A stretch of DNA of 64,000 nucleotides, from contig DISB01000017.1 of the NCBI GenBank assembly GCA_002421685.1, forward strand, positions 1-64,000. Reading direction: 5' to 3'. How positions within the stretch are numbered: position 1 is the stretch's first letter; each line of letters starts with the position of its first letter. This DNA comes from Bacteroidetes bacterium UBA6221. Lineage in GTDB: Bacteria; Bacteroidota; Bacteroidia; Chitinophagales; Chitinophagaceae. Below the pieces are notes generated by a model that saw only the letters and a list, made by a program, of their open reading frames with translations, was not told the origin of the DNA and did not search any database. This document shows, one piece after another, positions 34,833 through 44,678 of this stretch. Both the position numbers and the translations under genes were made by a program.

Positions 34833-37766
34833 ATGAGAAATTTTTTATCCCTTTTGTGCCTCGCGTTGATGGGTACAGGTGTTGGTGCAGCGGCACATGA
34901 GCATGATGAAGTAAATTCACTGAACTACTCGGTTTACCAGTCTTACCGGTATTTAAAAGGCGTAGACGGCGCCAGGCTGGCAGCTACACAGCAGTTGGCC
35001 AAAGAGCAATTTTCAGGCTGGAACGCCACGCTGGATAAACTGACAGGCGCTTTCCGCGATATGTATGGCCCAGCCATGCAGGTGCCAGGCAGCACTAACC
35101 TACAAAGAGCGCAGGCTTTAATGTCGGGAAAACTGGCTGTGATGGGGGTTAAAAGTTCTGACTGGGTTGTGAGCCGCGACCTTGCCGTTGACCATGCAGC
35201 TTATGTAGATTTCAAACAGGTAGTATACGGCCACGAGGTTGTGTTTTCCAATCTTAGCTTCCGGTTTACTCCCGATGGCAGGCTGCAACGTATAAAAATG
35301 AGCAGCTTTGGTGCTCCCGAACAGGCCATGCAGCCTGTTTTGAGTGCTAATGATGTACTGAATGGAACCGCCATTTTGAGTGGGATGACCGGTACTTCTA
35401 TAGAAAAGAAAGAAATTTCAGGCGACTGGGTATGGTTTCCGATACCTCGGCACGATGGATATACCATTCATGCCGCATGGCCCTTTATGATGACGGGTAT
35501 CGGGCATAACGAAATGCCATTTGAGCTGACCGGGTATATCGATGCCATTACAGGCGAATTGCTTTACCGCTCCAATTCAGTTAACGAGACTTTTGACGTT
35601 ACAGTAAAGGCAAACGTCCACCTGGCTACCCCGGTAGCGCCTACTACAGAAGTGCCGATGAATGATATGCGCGTATCTATCGGCAGTAATAATTATGTAA
35701 CTGATAATTCGGGATTTGTAAGTATCCCCAGCGCTATTGCGCCTACTACTGTGACCTATTCTGTTCGTGGCCCATGGTCCGTAGTAAGGGTGGGTGGTAA
35801 TACACCTTCTTTTACAGCCTTGATGCTTACCTCCCCTGCCACTTATTCCTTACCAATACAGGATACAACCCAGCCCGAATTCAGAGCTGTATCTGCGTTT
35901 TATCATGTAAACAAGGTACACGATTTCATGAAAGGCTATTGGCCCTCCTTTACGGGGATGGACGCGAATCCGCTGAATACCAACGTGGACATAAGCGGCA
36001 ATACCTGCAATGCTTTTTACAGCAATGGCAATTACTCGATCAACTTTTATGCCCCCCAGACAGCCTGTCGTGCTTTTTCTATCGTATCCGATATAGTTTA
36101 CCACGAATATGGTCATGGTATTTCATATAGGTTTTATAGTGCAAATGGAGGTAGTTTCAGCAATGGAGCTATGGGGGAAGGTAATTCGGACGTATGGGCG
36201 ATGTGTATCAACCGCGACGGCGTAGTTGGGGATGGCGCTTATATAAACGGCGGTAACATCCGCAGCTACCTGGGTACACCCAAAGTATATCCTAACGATA
36301 TTATAGGTGAAGTGCATGCCGACGGCGAAATAATTGCCGGAGCATGGTGGGATGTTGCGGTGAATACCGGCAGTATCGATACCATGGCGAAACTATTTAC
36401 ACTAACTTATTATGACCTGCCCAATGGTCCCGACGGCACAGAAGGACAGGTATATCATGATGTGCTCATATCTGCCCTGATGAACGACGACGACGATGCC
36501 AACCTCGGCAATGGCACCCCTCATTTTACTGAAATAGTAGAAGCTTTTGCCCGCCATGGTATCTACCTGTTGAGCGACGCAGAAGTAGAACACAAAGAAG
36601 TGCCTCACCAGCCTGGCAACACTGCAACTACTATCAATGCAAAGTTGCTATTGAGCAATCCTACGTTCTTCGATAAGTTATACCTGATATATCGCGACCG
36701 TTATGGTGCAGGCACATGGGATTCTGTGGCTATGACGAATACATCCGGTAACGATTATACGGCACAGATACCGGGCTTCCCGGGTGGTACTATTGTAGAC
36801 TATTATTTCAGGGCGCAGGACATCGTATCTGTTTCAGCTTTTGGCTTGCCGAAAGGCTTCAATCCATCTGTAAACTGGTCGGAATTGACTCTCCCGTATC
36901 AATACGGTGTGGGTATTGGTTATCGCAGATATACCCAGGATTTCGAAGGTTCGATTGACGGGTGGCAACTGAGCGACCCCGCTGATAATGCTACAGGCGG
37001 TCAATGGGTTCATGATACTCCGGTAGCCAGCTCAGACAACGGCCTCATAATACAACCTGGCAATGACAATCTGGGGAATGGCAAATGCCTCGTTACGGGT
37101 AATGCCGGATTAATATCCCCGGCCAGTGTAGCAGATGTTGACAACGGTAAAACCACTGTACTTACGCCGTACTTCGACCTGCCGTTCTACCAACCCATTA
37201 TTGAATACTACCGCTGGTACAGCAATGATAGGGGAAGTAGCTCTAACCTGCGTACTGATTATTGGACCGTGGAAATACATCCGCAGAACAGTATTATATG
37301 GAAAAGGGTAGACTATACAAAACAATCTGACCAGAACTGGAGGCGCAGAATTTTCAGGGTGAGCGAGTTTTTTACGAACGTAACTACCATCCAGATGCGT
37401 TTTGTAGCTGAGGACAAAGTGTTGAACGGTTATCCTCAAAATGGTCAGAATATAGTAGAGGCCGCAATAGACGACTTTATCATATATGAAGGCTCTCCAT
37501 TGTCAATAAATGATAAGAGCGCCGTCGAAACAAAAATCTATCCCAACCCGGCTGATGAAATGGTGAATGTCGTGGTGCCGGCCGGAAGCAAAGGTAGCAT
37601 CACTCTCTACGACGTAACAGGCCGGACTATCACGAAGGTGGAAATAACTGAAGGCACCGATACCTATGGTATCGTTACAACAGCAATACCAGCAGGTACC
37701 TACCTGGTGCTGGTGCAAACTCAATTTGCCGTGCAAAACAATAAAGTAGTGATCAGTCACAACTAA
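34833..37766 (+). CDS. Secreted M36 (fungalysin-like) metalloprotease with T9SS domain
   Basis: The 977-residue protein has a signal peptide (1-20), a propeptide with the FTP-like repeats of fungalysins (about 30-260), then the M36 catalytic domain. The zinc motif is HEYGH at residues 424-428, followed by a downstream Glu in GEGNSD. The C-terminal third is beta-rich, and the end (YPNPADEMVNVVV .. VISHN) is a type A T9SS sorting domain. It degrades proteins outside the cell. It is followed by a strong terminator, so it forms a single-gene unit. Confidence 0.92.
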   Translation: MRNFLSLLCLALMGTGVGAAAHEHDEVNSLNYSVYQSYRYLKGVDGARLAATQQLAKEQFSGWNATLDKLTGAFRDMYGPAMQVPGSTNLQRAQALMSGKLAVMGVKSSDWVVSRDLAVDHAAYVDFKQVVYGHEVVFSNLSFRFTPDGRLQRIKMSSFGAPEQAMQPVLSANDVLNGTAILSGMTGTSIEKKEISGDWVWFPIPRHDGYTIHAAWPFMMTGIGHNEMPFELTGYIDAITGELLYRSNSVNETFDVTVKANVHLATPVAPTTEVPMNDMRVSIGSNNYVTDNSGFVSIPSAIAPTTVTYSVRGPWSVVRVGGNTPSFTALMLTSPATYSLPIQDTTQPEFRAVSAFYHVNKVHDFMKGYWPSFTGMDANPLNTNVDISGNTCNAFYSNGNYSINFYAPQTACRAFSIVSDIVYHEYGHGISYRFYSANGGSFSNGAMGEGNSDVWAMCINRDGVVGDGAYINGGNIRSYLGTPKVYPNDIIGEVHADGEIIAGAWWDVAVNTGSIDTMAKLFTLTYYDLPNGPDGTEGQVYHDVLISALMNDDDDANLGNGTPHFTEIVEAFARHGIYLLSDAEVEHKEVPHQPGNTATTINAKLLLSNPTFFDKLYLIYRDRYGAGTWDSVAMTNTSGNDYTAQIPGFPGGTIVDYYFRAQDIVSVSAFGLPKGFNPSVNWSELTLPYQYGVGIGYRRYTQDFEGSIDGWQLSDPADNATGGQWVHDTPVASSDNGLIIQPGNDNLGNGKCLVTGNAGLISPASVADVDNGKTTVLTPYFDLPFYQPIIEYYRWYSNDRGSSSNLRTDYWTVEIHPQNSIIWKRVDYTKQSDQNWRRRIFRVSEFFTNVTTIQMRFVAEDKVLNGYPQNGQNIVEAAIDDFIIYEGSPLSINDKSAVETKIYPNPADEMVNVVVPAGSKGSITLYDVTGRTITKVEITEGTDTYGIVTTAIPAGTYLVLVQTQFAVQNNKVVISHN

Positions 37767-37788
37767 TTTATAATGCAATAAAAATATG

Positions 37789-37819
37789 ACGCCGCCCGGA
37801 CACCCGGGCGGCGTTTTTT
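37789..37819 (+). terminator. Rho-independent terminator after the M36 gene
   Basis: ACGCCGCCCGG pairs with CCGGGCGGCGT around a short loop, followed by TTTTTT. Confidence 0.9.
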
Positions 37820-37945
37820 CTGTATGGATTATGTCCCTGGAACCCCGGGTGCAGGAATCTTTGCAGGGAATGATAATTGTCATTTGACTTTTGGATATAA
37901 AAACCATAAATTCATACATCCAAAAAATGAATCTCCGATATACTT

Positions 37946-39082
37946 ATGATAATAGGCGTACTTAAAGAGCAGCATCCGGAAACAAGGGTGTCGCTCGTAC
38001 CCGAGGTAGTGGCAGCGTTGGTAAAAATGAACGTACAGGTTTCTGTAGAAAGCGGCGCCGGCGATGCTGCGTACCATAGTGATAAAATGTTCACAGACGC
38101 AGGAGCGGCAATCACAACACGCGATGCAATTGCGGCTGAAGCCGATATCGTTTTATCGATGCATTCAGCAAACGTTCCTGCCAATATTAAAAAAGATGCG
38201 GTAGTGATTGGTGTGTATCAACCTTTGTTTGATGCGCAAAAGATGCAGGAGTTCGCTGCTAAGGGATATACGGTTTTTAGCATGGACACGATACCGCGCA
38301 CCACGCGTGCCCAGGCTATGGACGTGTTGAGTTCCCAGGCCAATATTGCCGGCTATAAGGCGGTGATACTTGCAGCTATGGAGTACTGCCGGTACTTTCC
38401 TATGTTTATGACGGCGGCAGGCAGTATACCTCCTGCCAAAGTATTGATACTGGGCGCGGGTGTAGCCGGCCTGCAGGCCATAGCTACTGCCAAACGCCTG
38501 GGTGCGGTAGTGGAAGTGTTTGATGTGCGCCCCGCAGTGAAAGAAGAAGTGATGAGCCTGGGTGCAAAGTTTGTAGAAGTGGAAGGCGCTGCTGACTCTT
38601 CAAAGGCCGGTGGATATGCTGTGCAGCAAACCGAAGAATTCCAGGCAAAACAGAAGGCCAAAATACATGAACATGCTAAAAAATCTGACATCATCATTAC
38701 TACTGCACAAATACCGGGCAAGCGTGCTCCTGTACTGATAACAAAGGCCATGATAGAAGACATGCGCCCCGGTTCTCTCATCATCGATATTGCGTCAGTT
38801 ACGGGTGGCAACACAGAGTTGACAAGAGATAACGAGCGGGTAGTGCACAATGGTGTTACGATACTGGGCAATTCTTCCCTTCCCTGCTCTGCTCCGGCAG
38901 ATGCCAGCAAGGTATATAGCAAGAACGTGATGAATTTCATGAAACTGATAATAAATAAGGAGGGTGGCCTCAACCTGGACTTCAACGATGATATTGTGGC
39001 CGGAACCTGCATAGCGCGCGGAGGTAATGTAGTAAATGAACGCGTGCTTTCAATTATTAACCCGCAAACAGCGAACGCATAA
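37946..39082 (+). CDS. pntAA: NAD(P) transhydrogenase subunit alpha part 1 (NAD-binding)
   Basis: The 378-residue protein is the soluble dI domain: it opens MIIGVLKEQHPETRVSLVPEV as in the alanine dehydrogenase/PNT family, and has the nucleotide-binding VLILGAGVAGLQAIATAKRLGA near residues 167-190 followed by Asp/Arg (FDVRP). It binds NADH and gives hydride to the PntB site across the membrane protein, coupled to proton entry. The membrane part of alpha is a separate gene 5 bases downstream, the split form usual in many bacteria. Confidence 0.95.
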   Translation: MIIGVLKEQHPETRVSLVPEVVAALVKMNVQVSVESGAGDAAYHSDKMFTDAGAAITTRDAIAAEADIVLSMHSANVPANIKKDAVVIGVYQPLFDAQKMQEFAAKGYTVFSMDTIPRTTRAQAMDVLSSQANIAGYKAVILAAMEYCRYFPMFMTAAGSIPPAKVLILGAGVAGLQAIATAKRLGAVVEVFDVRPAVKEEVMSLGAKFVEVEGAADSSKAGGYAVQQTEEFQAKQKAKIHEHAKKSDIIITTAQIPGKRAPVLITKAMIEDMRPGSLIIDIASVTGGNTELTRDNERVVHNGVTILGNSSLPCSAPADASKVYSKNVMNFMKLIINKEGGLNLDFNDDIVAGTCIARGGNVVNERVLSIINPQTANA

Positions 39083-39087
39083 TAATT

Positions 39088-39411
39088 ATGAACGCATTGG
39101 ATACATTGTTTACAGACCCGGCAACATACAGGTTGCTGACTATAGTGATACTGTCCATTTTCCTGGGCATAGAAGTCATATCGCGCGTGCCCTCGGTACT
39201 GCATACGCCGTTAATGAGTGGGGCAAACGCCATACATGGCGTGGTAATTATTGGTGCGATTATCGTAATGGGACAAGCCCCTGCCGATGATTACCTGGCC
39301 CTTACGCTGGGCTTCCTTGCTGTTATACTGGGTACGCTCAACGTGGTAGGCGGATTTGTAGTGACGGACAGGATGCTGGAGATGTTTGGCAAGAAAAAGA
39401 AGAAGAAATAA
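39088..39411 (+). CDS. pntAB: NAD(P) transhydrogenase subunit alpha part 2 (membrane)
   Basis: The 107-residue protein has three to four membrane helices (YRLLTIVILSIFLGIEVI, GVVIIGAIIVMGQA, ALTLGFLAVILGTLNVVGGFVV) and a Lys-rich tail (KKKKKK). It is the short dII part that pairs with PntB to form the proton channel. It sits between pntAA and pntB with gaps of 5 and 28 bases, hence one operon. Confidence 0.95.
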   Translation: MNALDTLFTDPATYRLLTIVILSIFLGIEVISRVPSVLHTPLMSGANAIHGVVIIGAIIVMGQAPADDYLALTLGFLAVILGTLNVVGGFVVTDRMLEMFGKKKKKK

Positions 39412-39439
39412 TTATTTGCAATTATAACTACGATTTGTA

Positions 39440-40867
39440 ATGTCCCAACAGGCAATATTATTACTTGGTTATTTGATAGGCTCAGTCACCTTTATCGTGG
39501 GGCTGAAAATGTTGTCGCATCCCGATAGTGCACGAAAGGGCAACCTGGTGGCGGCGGCAGGTATGGTCATAGCTATATTGGTTACAATTTTCCTGTACCG
39601 TTACGACCGTACGGATGCCAATCCTGAAGGCTTACCCTTAGGGAATTATGGCTGGATATTTGGCGGCCTGGTCATTGGTACGGTTGTCGGCACTATGATA
39701 GCCAAAAAGGTACAGATGACTGCCATGCCCGAAATGGTGAGTTTGTTTAATGGTATGGGCGGCGCCTGCGCTATGCTCATTTCTATCGTGGAATACGGCC
39801 ATATACAACACAGCGCCAACCCTGTGGCCGGCACGGGGATACTAACCGTCATTGTCTTAGGCATGATTATCGGTACAGTTTCATTTGCAGGCAGTATGGT
39901 GGCCTGGGGGAAACTGGCCGGTAAGGTAAAAGACCGAACTATACCTGCGGGGCAGGCCATCAATTTTATGATATTCGGGGCCCTGATAGTATTAGCGGTG
40001 ATGGTGATAGGCGGATTCACAACATCGCCAATTGTATTTTACAGCATACTGGCCCTGGCGGCGCTATACGGTGTACTTTTTGTAATGCCCATTGGTGGCG
40101 CGGATATGCCGGTGGTAATTTCCCTGCTCAACTCGTTTACAGGTGTCGCCGCGGCTTTTGGCGGTTTCCTTTACGACAATCCTGTTATGCTCACAGGTGG
40201 TATCCTCGTGGGGTCTGCCGGTACCATCCTTACTATATTGATGTGCAATGCCATGAACCGCTCACTGAAAAACGTATTGATTGGTTCTTTTGGCGGTGGG
40301 TCTACAGGCAGCGTAGCCGGCGATAAAGAACAGGGCCATTATAAAGAAATTTCCCTAAACGATACGGCCGTGCTGATGGCTTATGCGCAAAAAGTAATGG
40401 TAATACCGGGTTATGGGTTGGCAGTAGCGCAGGCGCAGCATATCTGTCATGAACTGGAAAAGGTGCTGAATGAGAAAGAGGTGGAAGTGGTTTATGGTAT
40501 CCATCCTGTAGCGGGACGTATGCCTGGCCATATGAACGTATTGCTGGCAGAAGCCGATGTGCCTTATGAAAAGCTGCTTGAAATGGAAGACGCTAACGAC
40601 CAGATGAGCACTACCGACGTGGTGATAATTATCGGCGCCAACGACGTGGTGAATCCGGCAGCGAAAGACGACCCATCAAGCCCAATATACGGAATGCCTA
40701 TACTGGAAGTAGAGAAAGCCCAACATGTCATCGTTAACAAACGAAGCATGAAACCCGGGTATGCTGGTATAGAAAACGACCTGTTCTTCCGGCCAAAAAC
40801 TTCGATGCTCTTTGGCGACGCAAAAAAGGTACTGCAAGACCTTGTGGCAGAATTGAAACAGGTATAA
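39440..40867 (+). CDS. pntB: NAD(P) transhydrogenase subunit beta
   Basis: The 475-residue protein has eight or nine membrane helices in residues 1-270 and a C-terminal NADP-binding dIII domain with VIPGYGLAVAQAQH, the Gly-rich nucleotide site, and VNPAAKDDPSSPIYGMP. It completes the enzyme that makes NADPH from NADH using the proton gradient. A hairpin follows at 40873-40902. Confidence 0.95.
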   Translation: MSQQAILLLGYLIGSVTFIVGLKMLSHPDSARKGNLVAAAGMVIAILVTIFLYRYDRTDANPEGLPLGNYGWIFGGLVIGTVVGTMIAKKVQMTAMPEMVSLFNGMGGACAMLISIVEYGHIQHSANPVAGTGILTVIVLGMIIGTVSFAGSMVAWGKLAGKVKDRTIPAGQAINFMIFGALIVLAVMVIGGFTTSPIVFYSILALAALYGVLFVMPIGGADMPVVISLLNSFTGVAAAFGGFLYDNPVMLTGGILVGSAGTILTILMCNAMNRSLKNVLIGSFGGGSTGSVAGDKEQGHYKEISLNDTAVLMAYAQKVMVIPGYGLAVAQAQHICHELEKVLNEKEVEVVYGIHPVAGRMPGHMNVLLAEADVPYEKLLEMEDANDQMSTTDVVIIIGANDVVNPAAKDDPSSPIYGMPILEVEKAQHVIVNKRSMKPGYAGIENDLFFRPKTSMLFGDAKKVLQDLVAELKQV

Positions 40868-40872
40868 TTAAA

Positions 40873-40902
40873 ACAGCCCCGCACAAACATAAGCGGAGCT
40901 GT
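40873..40902. terminator. Hairpin after pntB
   Basis: ACAGCCCCGC pairs with GCGGAGCTGT (one mismatch), without a T-run. It probably marks the end of the transhydrogenase transcript. Confidence 0.5.
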
Positions 40903-40965
40903 ATAAACAAACACTAAATACAAACAAACATGCCGGAAGATCATCACATAAACCGGCAATGATTT

Positions 40966-41148
40966 TTACAGAATGGTGTCCAGGTTCGCCGCCACAAGCA
41001 ATAATCCGATTATGGCAGTGAACAATAATATTTTTTGTACTGTCTCGTTGGCAAGGATGGACTTAATGTAGCCAAGCTTTTTCTGAATACTGCTTTTGAT
41101 GGGAATGCCCGCAGTCTCTTTATAGCTGATACGTGTAGTGTGTGGCAT
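40966..41148 (-). CDS. Small tail-anchored protein, copy 1
   Basis: The 60-residue protein has a hydrophilic N-terminal half beginning MPHTTRISYKETAG and ends in a membrane helix (KILLFTAIIGLLLVAANL). It is one of four minus-strand mini-proteins of this shape within 3.5 kb (40966, 41228, 41433, 44222). No function is known to me. Confidence 0.6.
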   Translation of the reverse strand: MPHTTRISYKETAGIPIKSSIQKKLGYIKSILANETVQKILLFTAIIGLLLVAANLDTIL

Positions 41149-41227
41149 GTGTGTGTTTTTGTTTTGGCAAATCTGCCAAAAGGCAGTTTTGGGGTGTTTT
41201 CGTGGTAGTAGGAAAGGAGTGGTTCTT

Positions 41228-41389
41228 TTAGATGTGCTGCAGGATGTATACCAATGCAGAACAGCATACGGCGCATGTCACGGCCAGTATTTTAATGTGC
41301 AATTCCTTAATAGTGAAAAGTTTATTCACTGTAGGTGGTTCCAGGTCCCCTTTGCGGGTGTTGTACGCGATTGAAGTTGAGTAGTTCAT
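41228..41389 (-). CDS. Small tail-anchored protein, copy 2
   Basis: The 53-residue protein begins MNYSTSIAYNTRKG and ends with a membrane helix (ILAVTCAVCCSALVYILQ). It has the same build as its neighbours: a short polar head with Tyr/Thr residues and a single C-terminal helix. It ends TAA. Confidence 0.55.
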   Translation of the reverse strand: MNYSTSIAYNTRKGDLEPPTVNKLFTIKELHIKILAVTCAVCCSALVYILQHI

Positions 41390-41432
41390 CTCTATATGTT
41401 TTTTATTTATGAAAATGATTTCTGAAATTCCC

Positions 41433-41582
41433 TTAGATAATTACTGCCAGTAATAAACAAACCAATATACCGGCGAATAACATTGTTTTGGTACGAGCCT
41501 CCTTACGGATGATGGCAGTAGCGGGATTAGCTTTGAAGGCTGCTGTTTCCTGTGCGTAGTAAAAATTAATTGTTGCTTGCAT
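41433..41582 (-). CDS. Small tail-anchored protein, copy 3
   Basis: The 49-residue protein begins MQATINFYYAQETAA and ends TKTMLFAGILVCLLLAVII. The tail is clearly related to that of copy 4 (TKIILFAAILACLVLAVTI), so these two are paralogues. An in-frame ATG lies farther upstream (41684) but the extra residues look non-coding. Confidence 0.6.
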   Translation of the reverse strand: MQATINFYYAQETAAFKANPATAIIRKEARTKTMLFAGILVCLLLAVII

Positions 41583-41834
41583 GATCTTGTTTTTTTGTTT
41601 GTGTTTTGTTAGTTGTTGTTTTCTTTTTTGTCTTTCGGGTAATGTTGTTCGTCCCGTTTGACAATGCAAATATGCGATGCGCAACAGCCCCTTTCCAAAA
41701 ATCCGTTAATGGTTAACCCTTGCTTTGTAAATGGTTAACAGGCGGATTTGTTAACCGTTAACCAACCGTTAAGAAACCGGGCTGGCATTTTTTACTTAAA
41801 TCGCCCGGGAAGCCAGCCAAATGGGGTGTTAAAC
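41583..41834. other. Noncoding spacer with GTTAACC-type repeats
   Basis: The spacer contains several TTAACCGTTAACC-like strings (for example 41709-41775) that are repeated upstream of the fourth small gene (about 44536-44584). They may be operators or part of a shared promoter. Confidence 0.35.
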
Positions 41835-44042
41835 TTATTTCCCGATGAGCAACCTGGTGTATTGTGTTTCACCGGTGGCGGTCAATTTCAGAATATAGGC
41901 GCCGGCGGGGATATTATTGGGCAGGTGAACGTTCATGATTAATTGGTTGCCGGTTGGTTCTCTCAATTCGCTGTACACAACACGTCCTGTTACATCTGCA
42001 ATGGAGATTGTTACCGGGGTAGTAATGTTTTTTGATGCTTCCAGGGTGAAATGTCCGTTACTTGGGTTAGGATAAACCGAAAACGGATTGAAAGATATAC
42101 TGTAGACACTGTTAGTGAAATACACTGTGACAGCGCTGCTCATCACGCTATCAACTGACAGGCACTTATTTGTCGTGTTTTTCACAATCACGGATATCCT
42201 GTCAGAGGAACTTAAAGATGGATATAATGCAATGTATGTTTTCCTGGTAGCTCCTGGAATGGGGACGTTGTTTTTTAGCCATTGATAACCTGGGTGTATG
42301 CCGGTATCGGTGGCGTTGGCTGTAAAGGTAATATGCGTTCCCTGGGGTACGATATTGCCAGGCTGTGCCGTAACAGAGACTTTTGGCAGCGCGGTATTTG
42401 AGTCGACAAACATCACGATATAATCACTGGACAACCTGCCCATGGGGGCGCAGGTGACATGGCTGACAAAGCTGCAGAAAAAAGTGTCGAAGGAATGTAC
42501 ATAACGGGTTATTAACGTGTCATCAGCCGCCGGAAAGCTAATACCCGGGCGGTTTTTTATGTGCCACCCAACCGCATTTGCTGTACCGATGTTTATATTA
42601 CTTATGTAGAATGTAGCGGTGTCATTTATGCAAATACTATCATCCGGGGCAACACTGATGTTAGCTGTAATGGATGGGATAGTATCCACCCCCGCTATAT
42701 ACGGTGTGGATACAACGGTATCGCCGGCCCAGCAGGCATGAGTGCTGGTCATAATGCACCTGAAGGTGTCGTTATGTGCGGCAGTCCTGGTTCCATAGGT
42801 GGCCATTGTCGCGCTGGGTATATTTACACCATTCTTTTGCCACTGGTAGGTTGCGGGGGTTACTCCCAGTCCTGTCATATTTTCGGTACGCAACGCCATT
42901 GTATCTCCCTTGCAAATTCCGTTTGTCGGAGGATAATATGACACTGACTCCCGGTAGTAGAAAACTGCGGTGGCCGAAGTATTCTTTTGAGGATGATAGT
43001 TAAAGTAGTATTCGTAAGTTGTATCGGCGGGAGCCGATGAGATAAGCCTTATAGCATACCAACCCGTGGGCGTATTAACGGGTATTGTGCAGGGAATAGT
43101 GCCGGAAATATTGGTACTGTCGCGCCCTATTTGTATAGGCGATGCAAAACTGCCGTTAGTGTCAGACATCTGTACTGTGAAGACGTTGGTATTTCTGAAA
43201 TTTTCGGAAACAAGATATTTCACGTTTAGCCCCGTGCCTGCGCATTTTACGCTGTCGGCAACGCTCATATTCAAAGCAACGGTGGTATCATAAAAATTAA
43301 ACGGATAAGTAACTATCTCATCATAGGCCAAGGCTCTGTTATATAGGCGGAGATCGTCCATAATGCCCATAAATGGTGCGGTAAATTGGAGATAATGTAA
43401 GTCAAAATAACCGCCGATATACATGGCTGTAGAAGCGGTATCCTGAAATGGCCTGGTTGAAATATAGGTGCTCTTTAATGAGCCATTTACATATGTTTTG
43501 AATGTGTCTCCATCGTATGTCACAACCAGGTAATACCAGGTACTGTCCTTGGCTGAAGGGTAATATAGAAGGTCCTGGTAACTATGGTAAGGGATGGTCG
43601 GTTCAGATTCTGGCATAAAGCAATAGTTAGGGCTATTCGCAGGATTTACCATTACCGCGGCGTAGGATGCGAGACTGGTTATGCCGTACATGGATACACG
43701 GTAGAGTAATGTCGCATAAGAACTTAGCGTATCGAAATTTACCACGGCGGCTATGCTAAAGCTATCTAAATTAAGGTCTGGTTGGTATTGCGCCTGCATT
43801 TGAACGTCAGAGCGGAATTGAAACGAACTGCCAGGGTTGCCATTTATTCCAGGCCTGTATACCTGGGGCGGAGTGCCTGTATGGTAGTAAAAAAGACTTG
43901 CATTGTGCCCTCTTCCGGTGACATCGTTTATGTTGCCGTTAAAGGCCCAGTGTGCTATTAATCCATTGGTGTCCAATTGGCTATAAGCGCAGGTAGTGCT
44001 TGCCAATACCAGAGCCACGAGTAAAATATAGGTTTGCCTCAT
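41835..44042 (-). CDS. Secreted LamG-domain protein with T9SS sorting domain
   Basis: The 735-residue protein has a signal peptide (cut after CAYS), a concanavalin-like/LamG domain (about 27-230; IAHWAFNGNINDVTG to MGIMDDLRLYNRALAYDE), several Ig-like beta domains in the middle, and a C-terminal T9SS sorting domain (YPNPSNGHFTLEA .. YTRLLIGK). Such proteins bind surfaces or carbohydrates. No catalytic motif is seen. Confidence 0.88.
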   Translation of the reverse strand: MRQTYILLVALVLASTTCAYSQLDTNGLIAHWAFNGNINDVTGRGHNASLFYYHTGTPPQVYRPGINGNPGSSFQFRSDVQMQAQYQPDLNLDSFSIAAVVNFDTLSSYATLLYRVSMYGITSLASYAAVMVNPANSPNYCFMPESEPTIPYHSYQDLLYYPSAKDSTWYYLVVTYDGDTFKTYVNGSLKSTYISTRPFQDTASTAMYIGGYFDLHYLQFTAPFMGIMDDLRLYNRALAYDEIVTYPFNFYDTTVALNMSVADSVKCAGTGLNVKYLVSENFRNTNVFTVQMSDTNGSFASPIQIGRDSTNISGTIPCTIPVNTPTGWYAIRLISSAPADTTYEYYFNYHPQKNTSATAVFYYRESVSYYPPTNGICKGDTMALRTENMTGLGVTPATYQWQKNGVNIPSATMATYGTRTAAHNDTFRCIMTSTHACWAGDTVVSTPYIAGVDTIPSITANISVAPDDSICINDTATFYISNINIGTANAVGWHIKNRPGISFPAADDTLITRYVHSFDTFFCSFVSHVTCAPMGRLSSDYIVMFVDSNTALPKVSVTAQPGNIVPQGTHITFTANATDTGIHPGYQWLKNNVPIPGATRKTYIALYPSLSSSDRISVIVKNTTNKCLSVDSVMSSAVTVYFTNSVYSISFNPFSVYPNPSNGHFTLEASKNITTPVTISIADVTGRVVYSELREPTGNQLIMNVHLPNNIPAGAYILKLTATGETQYTRLLIGK

Positions 44043-44096
44043 AGGTTATACTTTCGTATAAAAGACTCCTGAATACCTGTGCAGGTTGGTCAAAAC

Positions 44097-44128
44097 ACAA
44101 AAAAAAGCCCTTAAGAATAAAGGCTTTC
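44097..44128 (-). terminator. Terminator after the fourth small tail-anchored gene
   Basis: On the minus strand AAAGCC pairs with GGGCTTT around an A/T-rich loop, followed by eight Ts. Confidence 0.75.
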
Positions 44129-44221
44129 TTACATATAGAGGATAAGAGAGAAATTGGTTGCCGGAACTGCCTGTCATCTCAGTTCTCGTATTCAGGCAGC
44201 CGGCAGTAAGGTCAAAATGAC

Positions 44222-44398
44222 TTATATAGTTACGGCCAATACCAGGCAAGCCAGTATTGCTGCAAAAAGTATTATTTTGGTGGTGGTTTCCTTCCTGGCT
44301 ATTGCCGGCACCTGCACAGCGGCTTTCACCGGCTCATTTTCTGTAACTACGATCTTAGCAGTAGGCTGTGCTTGAACGAAAGATGAAACGTAAGACAT
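44222..44398 (-). CDS. Small tail-anchored protein, copy 4
   Basis: The 58-residue protein begins MSYVSSFVQAQPTAK and ends KIILFAAILACLVLAVTI. It is a paralogue of the gene at 41433 and has its own terminator about 95 bases downstream. The polar head contains Ala/Val/Glu residues and RKETTTK just before the helix, a typical positive-inside anchor. Confidence 0.6.
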   Translation of the reverse strand: MSYVSSFVQAQPTAKIVVTENEPVKAAVQVPAIARKETTTKIILFAAILACLVLAVTI

Positions 44399-44678
44399 AA
44401 ATCGTGTTTTAAGTTTTTGTTTGCCGCCGTAGACCGGCGGTGTGTTTTTTATTTTTGCCTAAAACGCCCTGTGCGTCATTAGCAATACAAATATGCGACG
44501 CCTATGTCCCTTTCTCCAAATATTTTCAACGCTTTAACCGTTGATTTAGAGGTAGTTAACTATTGTTTGTGTTAACCGTTAACCAGCCATTTGCAGGAAC
44601 CTGTAATATCTCAATACCATATGCGGATATGATGCAGTGCAGGCGCGAAGTATTATATTTACATGAAATACCAGGGAT

